From Anniella stebbinsi (Eukaryota; Chordata; Lepidosauria; Squamata; Anniellidae): DNA of 64,000 bases. The notes beneath the pieces are model-generated. The model worked only from the letters and a program-made list of their open reading frames with translations. It did no database searches and was not told the DNA's origin. The position numbers were made by a program, and so were the translations under genes. Position 1 is the first letter of the stretch, and the number at the start of each line of letters is the position of its first letter. The stretch lies in contig JARDYH010000001.1 in assembly GCA_029215795.1 (NCBI GenBank), forward strand, positions 117,392,533 through 117,456,532. Reading direction: 5' to 3'. Below are positions 58,111 to 64,000 of this stretch, piece by piece.

Positions 58111-59332
58111 AGTGAAAGTAGGAAAGGAAACACGAGCCCTGTAATGGATACTACTAGCAAGGATCAAAGGGATCGAGACGACTTTTCTTCGCGGGAAGCG
58201 GGAGGGGAAGACCTGGCCTCTGTAGAAATTTTTTTGAAACATGTAATTTAAAAATTCCATAGCCATCAAATGCCTGGACCTATAATTCTGAAATTTCTGA
58301 CACATATCTACCCCTAACCCATCTACAAAGTGAGCAATGTTCAGACTTCTAACTTTTAAAATAAAAAAAGTTATAGGCGTTTCTTTCCTCATTGTTTCAA
58401 AAATACCTTGCCACCACATGCCTGGACCCAGCTGTCTGAAATTTTACACACATATCAAGCCAAGTGGTACCTGTAATGTGCCCATGTTTCCTGTTTGTAT
58501 CTTCAAAAATAAAAAAGTGGGAGGCGTAACTGTATTTACCCCACCACTACCCATTTTTCTAAAATTAATTGCCACACAAGGCAAGCACCTACGTTTCCGA
58601 AATTTCACACACATAGGTCCCAAGGTACCGCCTACAATGTGGCAAAGTTTCATGTGTGTAACTTTAAAAATGACAAAGTTATAGGCATTCCTGGGTATTT
58701 ATTAAAAAATTAATTGCCACACAAGGCAAGCACCTACGTTTCCGAAATTTCACACACATGGGTCCCAAGGTACCACCTACAATGTGGCAAAGTTTCATGT
58801 GTGTAACTTTAAAAATGACAAAGTTATAGGTGTTTCTTTCCTCATTGTTTCAAAAATTAATTGCCACACAAGGAAAGCTCCAATGTTTCTGAAATTTCAC
58901 ACACATATCAAGGCAAGTGGTACCTGTAATGTGCCCAAGTTTCCTGTTTGTATCTTCAAAAATAAAAAAATGGGAGGCGTAACTGTATTTACCCCACTAC
59001 TACCCATTTTTCTAAAAATTAATTGCCACACAAGACAAGCACCTACGTTTCTGAAATTTCACACACATAGGTCCCAAGGTACCCCCTACAATGTGGCAAA
59101 GTTTCATGTGTGTAACTTTAAAAATGACAAAGTTATAGGCATTCCTGGGTATTTATTAAAAAATTAATTGCCACAAAATGCATGCACCAATCTTTCTGAA
59201 ATTTCTCACAGATAACTACCCCTAACCAGTCTACAATGTGCCCAAGTTTCATCCTTCTATCTTTAAAAATGAAAAAGTTATAGGCGTTTTTGTAAAACAA
59301 TACTTGGCTATGGGAAAAAGCATTCAAAATGG

Positions 59333-59446
59333 CGTCCGATCCGGATCGGACATCTGGTCCGATCCGATCCGACCAGCCTCCGATCCGATCCGATCCGATC
59401 CGACCCCCCAGGTCCGATTCCGATCCGCTATCCGATCCGATCCGGG
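59333..59446. repeat. Right subterminal GATCC/GATCCG array
   Basis: Same unit as the left array but with a different arrangement (TCCGATCCGATCCGACC, CCCCCCAGGTCCGATTCC), so the two outer ends are not simple inverted copies, unlike the inner arms. Confidence 0.85.
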
Positions 59447-59474
59447 GGGTCAGTGCACATCCCTAACTGGTATG

Positions 59475-60185
59475 TTAAATAACTCTGCAGTGAAATGCTG
59501 CCTTATGTCTTTCCTCATATATTGTCTCTGTCTAAGGTGATAACACTTGCAACTGTGCACAATTGCTTTTGGTGACTCTTGTTGGTGTGAATGTGCAATT
59601 CGAGTGAAATCTGCAGAACAATGTCACTCGGCCTAGCTTTTATAATTTTCTCTAGCACATGCCTTCAGTTTCCAAATGCAAAATTACTGAGACAGAGCAG
59701 CAATTTTGTACCACCAAGAAAACCTGGAATCATTAAGCCAGAATCATAAATATGACTGGAAATTAAGTATGAACTGAATTGTATTGGAAAACTAGATTTT
59801 TGAGGTTGGTTGCATGAAAATTTAATAGCAGTGTAAAGCTAGTGTAAGTCTTAGGTGAGTAAAATGTGGCTTGTGGAATCTGGTTAAACTCTTGACCGTG
59901 ACAACGTTCTAGGCTTCATTGCTTTCAGGCATCATTATTTTGAAAATGGCAGATTTATTATTTTATATATTAGATGTGATTGTTTTGGATTTTGTTAAAA
60001 CAATGATAACAATACTTGTACTTGAGATCAAGCCATGCTCCCCTGAATACTTTTCCCAATACCTGGAATTCAGCTGGTGGCATGTCAATGAGTCTCTTCA
60101 TAACCCTGCTTCAGCATTATTTATATATTTTTCAAATTCTGTTATATTCGTTTATATTATATTAACATTTATATGCTGATTTTCA
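59475..60185. other. Unique AT-rich sequence
   Basis: Nothing recognised. Confidence 0.35.
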
Positions 60186-60190
60186 GTCAG

Positions 60191-60292
60191 AAGTGGATTT
60201 TAGAAGAACATATTAAGCCCTCCAAAAATGTTCAGCTACAAAGTTTTAAGACAGACTTGGAGAACACTGAGAACAGCTTAGCAAACAAAAAG
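60191..60292 (+). CDS. Candidate internal coding exon (unverified)
   Basis: A 102-bp segment is preceded by GCTGATTTTCAGTCAG (two possible AG acceptors, 60186 and 60190) and followed by a consensus donor, AAG|GTGAGT. Using the second acceptor it is 34 codons, phase 0 at both ends. The frame is open, while the other two forward frames hit TAG or TAA early. The peptide is hydrophilic and helix-prone (KWILEEHIKPSK..., LENTENSLANKK) and would suit a coiled-coil protein. The frame also stays open from an ATG at 60173 to a stop at 60350. I recognise no gene, and no partner exon is identified, so chance remains a real alternative. Confidence 0.3.
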
Positions 60293-60299
60293 GTGAGTT

Positions 60300-61015
60300 G
60301 TCTTTCAACTCATGATTTCCATGTCAAACATTTATCCAGGTGTTCAGAGTAAGAATGCCCTCATCCTGAAACTGGGACAACAATGTTTGGAATAGAATCC
60401 TCATATGTGGTTCAGGGAAGTGCAGAAATTAATGATGGAGGAGGGAAAGGTAAGGCTTTTTGAAATCCACCATTCCCAGCCCCTGATAGCCCAGTTTTAG
60501 CCAATTAATACCCTTCATAGCTTTTTAACAGTATCTTGAGGGGCATCACAAAGGTAAGGGAGGCTCTGCCTCCTCCCAATAATTTGAACATTGGTCCAAT
60601 GCTTTTGATGGTAACCCAGCAATGTTGGAAAGAATTACAATCATGTTGCCCCTTTGCCACTCAGGTAATGGCAGGTCAACCAACAGGCAATGGCAGATTC
60701 AACCAACTTCACATGTGGGTGATGAGGATGTAAGAATAGCAATTGCAGCCAGTATGCCTCAGCAACCTTTAATTAGCCTTGAAGGAAGTGGACAAGGCAC
60801 TGGTGAGGTTACCTCTTAACAGAGGTTAGCGCTGGATGAAAAAAAAACATTAGGGTTGTGAGAGTTCATACTATGTCTTTGGAAACTTGAATTGGTAGCC
60901 CAGCACATATCCATATCTGTTGGTAGCCCAGCACATATCATTAAAAGTTCCAAAACTTCCAATATGGTTGGTTTGACAGCTAACGGGGGGGGGGGGGGAG
61001 TGGGGGTGCAGTTTG
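60300..61015. other. Unique sequence with a small direct repeat and a G-run
   Basis: TTGGTAGCCCAGCACATATC occurs twice, 30 bp apart (from about 60891 and 60921). A run of 13 or 14 G lies at about 60985-60998. No gene recognised. Confidence 0.5.
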
Positions 61016-61019
61016 ACAG

Positions 61020-61792
61020 CTATCAAAGCCTCTGTTTTGAACTTTTGAAAGTAAAAAATTCATAGCCACAAAATGCCTAGACCTATCTTTCTGAAATTTC
61101 TCACAGATAAGTACCTCACTCCCTTCTGCCATGTGGGCAAGTTTCATGTTTCTATCTTTTAAAATAAAAAAGTTAAATGGGTTTCTTTCCTTATTTCTCC
61201 CAAAATACATTGCCATGACACGCTTGAAGCTATGCTTCTGAAATTTCTCACACATGTTAACCAAAGTGGTACCTTTAATGTGGACAAGTTTCATGCTTGG
61301 ATCTTTAAAAATAAAAACATTGAATGCATAACTGTCTTTCCCCCACTACTACCCATTTTTTAAAAAATTAATTGCCACACAAGGCAAGCACCTATGGTTC
61401 TTAAATTTCACACACATGAGTCCCAACATACCATCTGCAATGTGGCAAAGTTTCATGTGTGGATCTTTAAAAATAAAAAAGTTATAGGCATTCCTGGTAC
61501 ATTTGTACAAAATGCATAGCCACAAAATGCCTAGAGCTATCTTTCTGAAATTTCTCACAGAGAAGTAACTCTAACCATCTGCAATGTGGCCAAGTTTCAT
61601 TCTTCTGTCTTTACAAATAAAAAAGCTATAGGCATTTTTGTAACAGAATACTAGGGTATGGGAGAAATTACTCAAAATGGCATCCGATTAAAAAATCGGA
61701 GGTCTGATTTTCATATCGGGATCGGATCGGATCCGATACAATGGACCTCTGATTTTTCCGATCTGATTTTTTTGCGTTCCTGCACATCCCTA
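61020..61792 (+). mobile_element. One-armed relative of the giant foldback transposon
   Basis: This corresponds to the right arm of 56612-59465. It has repeat anchors (GTTTCAT) at 61141, 61288, 61450 and 61594, spaced 147, 162 and 144 bp, then CAAAATGGCATCCGATT, a reduced GGATCGGATCGG region and the terminus GCACATCCCTA. It lacks the second trimer present in each arm of the large element, and the other arm is absent. Confidence 0.8.
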
Positions 61793-61977
61793 GTTAAGAT
61801 AAAAGAAAGAGGGGAAATGTATTTACTTATTAGCAAGAAAAATATTGTTAACATTTTTGCTGTGGAGAAAACAGTATATCTTCTGTATATCTTTTCTTTT
61901 CTTTTTCTTTTTTTTTAGTTTCTGTAGACTTTTGTTGAGTTTGTTGGTGTGTGGAAAAATAAAATGTTTTTGATCAG

Positions 61978-62187
61978 GAAGACAGGTAGAAAACCAGTGA
62001 CCAAGTAGGCAATGGTATCTGTTCCTCCTTCTCACCACTATCATTACTTGAGCCAGAGTGAGAGGCAGGTGAACAAGCAGATTGTAATAGTGAAGAGGAT
62101 GAGCAACACCAGGGGCTTCTTGTCAGTGGGATCCTGCTGGGGCATGGGGCCTTGAGAAATGCCCAACCATGCCTACCCTTGCCAGCC
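61978..62187. repeat. Unclassified dispersed repeat, copy 2
   Basis: AACCAGTGACCAAGTAGGCAATGG, GAGGCAGGTGAACAAGCAGA and GAAATGCCCAACCATGCCTAC (each read in pieces) align with 26870-27065 in the same orientation. Confidence 0.65.
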
Positions 62188-62195
62188 CTGACTCT

Positions 62196-62445
62196 GTCCT
62201 GGTTTGTACGTACTGACAACCCAGAGTATAGGTTGAGTATGGGTTGTCATTGAATCATGGGTTGTTATTGAATAGTTGATTGTCATTATGTGCAAATCCT
62301 ATGGTTTAACTATGGGTTGTTAACCATGAACAATGCAAGAAGAGAACCCATGGTTTGATTTTGGGTTGGGAACCCAACAACTGATGATTTAACAACAACT
62401 CACACTCAATCCATACTCTGGGTTGTCATTACATGCGAACCAAGT
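62196..62445. mobile_element. 250-bp hAT-like MITE with 8-bp duplication
   Basis: The left end has GGTTTGTACGTACTGACAAC then CCAGAGTATAGGTTGAGT. The right-end complement reads GGTTCGCATGTAATGACAAC then CCAGAGTATGGATTGAGT. CTGACTCT occurs on both sides (62188-62195, 62446-62453); the left end carries one extra base. The interior is built from GGGTTGT/ACAACCC motifs. Confidence 0.78.
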
Positions 62446-62454
62446 CTGACTCTA

Positions 62455-64000
62455 TAGAAACTTTACTATGCAAAGAGCTTTAAGATTTCATTAAAAGTGG
62501 AAATGAAGGGGAGTCATAAGACAGCAAATACAATAATGAATTTGCCCTTAGGTAGCAAAACACTAACACCTTGGCCAGGATTAAAAGACATCACATTATG
62601 TGCATAGAAGAAAACAGTAAGTGTATCAAGCGTTCTGCTTTTTATTTTACATGCATGACTCTTCTTGGGAAGAGTCTCTTATTTCAAGGAGATTACTTCA
62701 TGCCCCTTTAATACTAGAGCAACTGTTATAAAATGCAGGAAGCAAGGCTTCAAATGGCCATGCACAGTTTTTTCCTGCATATGTGTGGATCCTGGCCTTA
62801 AGGAAAGCCTTAAAAATGCTCTTCTGATCAGTTTAAAGAAAAGCAGATAGCCTTTCTCTGGAGCACTGAAAAAGACTAAAATCCCTTAAATGACAGTTTC
62901 TGTCTCATCAAAACTCATGTCAGCTCTCAAGATTAAAGCCATATTTGTGTTTTCAGTTTTCCCTTTTAATAATTGGTAAGGTTATATCTATGAATATTAT
63001 AGTATCTAATCTGAAAAAATTCAAATAGGTTAAAAGGCAATCCATCATTTCCTTTAAAATGTGATATTAACAGCTTTATAGTTAAATTAGGCTTTGAAAA
63101 ATGGGTAAAGGTTGTCTATGAGAAAGCTCTTTTTTATGACAAAGATAATTGAACCCATGAAGAGGAAAGTATAACCTGGAAACGATTTAGAAAATTCATC
63201 ACGAAAGTGTGTCATTATATTAATTTAGAGAGAAAACCACTTTTTTATTTACCCATCTCTAATGAATTCATCCCCCTTGGTTCAGGGAAGGGAATGACAA
63301 AATTTTCATAATGAACATGTCAAACATTAGAATATAACCTTGTCACACTCCACATAGTTCTAAATTGTTTTTTTTAAAATGCCCCTAACAATCAGTGAGG
63401 GTTTTCTTTATATAAATATTATAAACATTTTTTCTTTGAAAGATAACATAAAATGGTTTAGGGAAAGTTATATCCAATAAAAGTATTAGGGATTCTTTCA
63501 CTGGATATAACTGTATATATGTATTATGCAGCTGGCACATGAGGCTGTGAAAGTTCAATTCCCCACTGAATGGGAAATAAATCACCCCTGAAAAGTAACT
63601 ATTTATCATCACAAGATGATTATAAAGTGTATAACAAAAGTTTGAAGATGGCTGTGTCAAGGCCTATTATTATTTCAGCCCTCAAGTTTAGCCAAAGTCA
63701 GAATTTGGAAGCAAAAAAGTTTGAGGATGATTTATGGCCAATCACATTAATATTTTAGTAGTAAAGTCAATGAGATGATCAAAGCAAAAATAATGTTGGG
63801 GCATCTGAAGGATGTGCCAGGTTGTGTTACATTTTTTAAAAGACATGTTGTATATTTCCATATAATAATCCCTATATTCTCAAAGCAATTTGATGCCTTT
63901 TTGCAAAATACAAATCAATATGCATAATATATTTTGTTTTGTTTTTTGGATATTTAAGATACAAACAGCAACTAACCTTCCTGCCTTATCCTCTCTTGAT
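62455..64000. other. Unique AT-rich sequence to window end
   Basis: No gene or repeat family recognised. A 62-aa plus-strand ORF (63570-63758) follows an acceptor-like TATTATTATTTCAG but has no donor or known domain. Confidence 0.35.

Larger units (their letters stand above)
56612..59465. mobile_element. Giant hAT-like foldback transposon (2,854-bp palindrome)
   Basis: The element begins TAGGGGTGTGCATCGG and ends with GTGCACATCCCTA, flanked by the identical octamer ACTGGTAT (56604-56611, 59466-59473). The two arms, 56612-57977 and 58111-59465, are inverted copies. Each consists of an outer 130-150 bp rich in GATCC/GATCCG units, a junction GCCATTTTGAATGC, then seven tandem units of 145, 162, 147, 145, 161 and 147 bp spacing, and an inner unique part. 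A 133-bp spacer separates them. Long ORFs on each arm are translations of the tandem repeat, identical on opposite strands, and show no known domain. An 8-bp duplication fits hAT (also P or Merlin). It encodes no transposase, so mobility would depend on an enzyme supplied elsewhere. Confidence 0.9.

Noticed and set aside
56922..59167. The 127-, 115- and 88-aa ORFs in the palindrome arms as protein-coding repeats
   Set aside because: They are translations of a tandem DNA repeat, identical on opposite strands, whose unit lengths are not multiples of three. No start context, domain or promoter is visible.
56612..59465. The palindrome as an assembly artefact
   Set aside because: The outer arms differ, the spacer is not symmetric, a related one-armed copy is nearby, and matching octamers flank the element. 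These fit a real mobile element better than a mis-join, though long-read confirmation is still the decisive test.
56612..59465. CRISPR array
   Set aside because: The repeats are ~150 bp, without short spacers, in a vertebrate transposon context.

Overview
This window looks like intergenic or intronic DNA from a vertebrate, most likely a squamate reptile (lizard or snake). The grounds are: AT-rich sequence with no long ORF; many 3' ends of L2/CR1-type LINEs; a tRNA-derived SINE with a readable A box and B box; a MIR-like SINE; many short non-autonomous DNA transposons of kinds common in squamate genomes; and abundant microsatellites. I found nothing bacterial or viral. The species assignment is inferred from the repeats and is not proven.

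Layout. 0-9 kb holds LINE 3' ends (1-378, 4035-4386, 7850-7955), a GC-richer block (2.84-3.42 kb), a 50-bp-arm hairpin (7.28-7.40 kb) and unique AT-rich DNA. 9-17 kb holds a reverse-strand LINE body, a Harbinger-like MITE with another element nested in it (10.07-10.59 kb), a cluster of short palindromic repeats (12.66-13.01 kb), a second Harbinger-like MITE (13.06-13.55 kb), and a 660-bp element with ~240-bp inverted arms (15.48-16.14 kb). 17-31 kb holds a three-layer LINE/LINE/SINE nest (19.9-20.8 kb), another Harbinger-like MITE (22.34-22.89 kb), a duplicated unique segment, several TIR elements and the first complete copy of a nested-palindrome hAT-like MITE (27.55-27.87 kb). 31-48 kb holds more copies of both MITE families, LINE copies on both strands including an RT-domain pseudogene (42.9-44.1 kb), a SINE split by a DNA transposon (36.6-37.2 kb), and a 1.2-kb CpG-richer TIR element (34.9-36.06 kb). 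48-56 kb is mostly unique sequence with one LINE relic.

The most striking object is 56612-59465, a 2,854-bp near-perfect palindrome. It has short TAGGG(G/A)TGTGCA termini, an 8-bp target-site duplication, subterminal arrays of GATCC/GATCCG, and ~1.36-kb arms built from a tandem repeat with a 145/162/147-bp higher-order rhythm. A one-armed relative lies at 61.0-61.8 kb. It behaves like a giant non-autonomous hAT-type foldback transposon.

No protein-coding gene can be supported with confidence. One possible coding exon (60191-60292, + strand) has consensus splice sites and an open phase-0 frame and deserves checking. Most listed ORFs are chance frames or transposon remnants. Stretches where I recognise nothing are listed as such.
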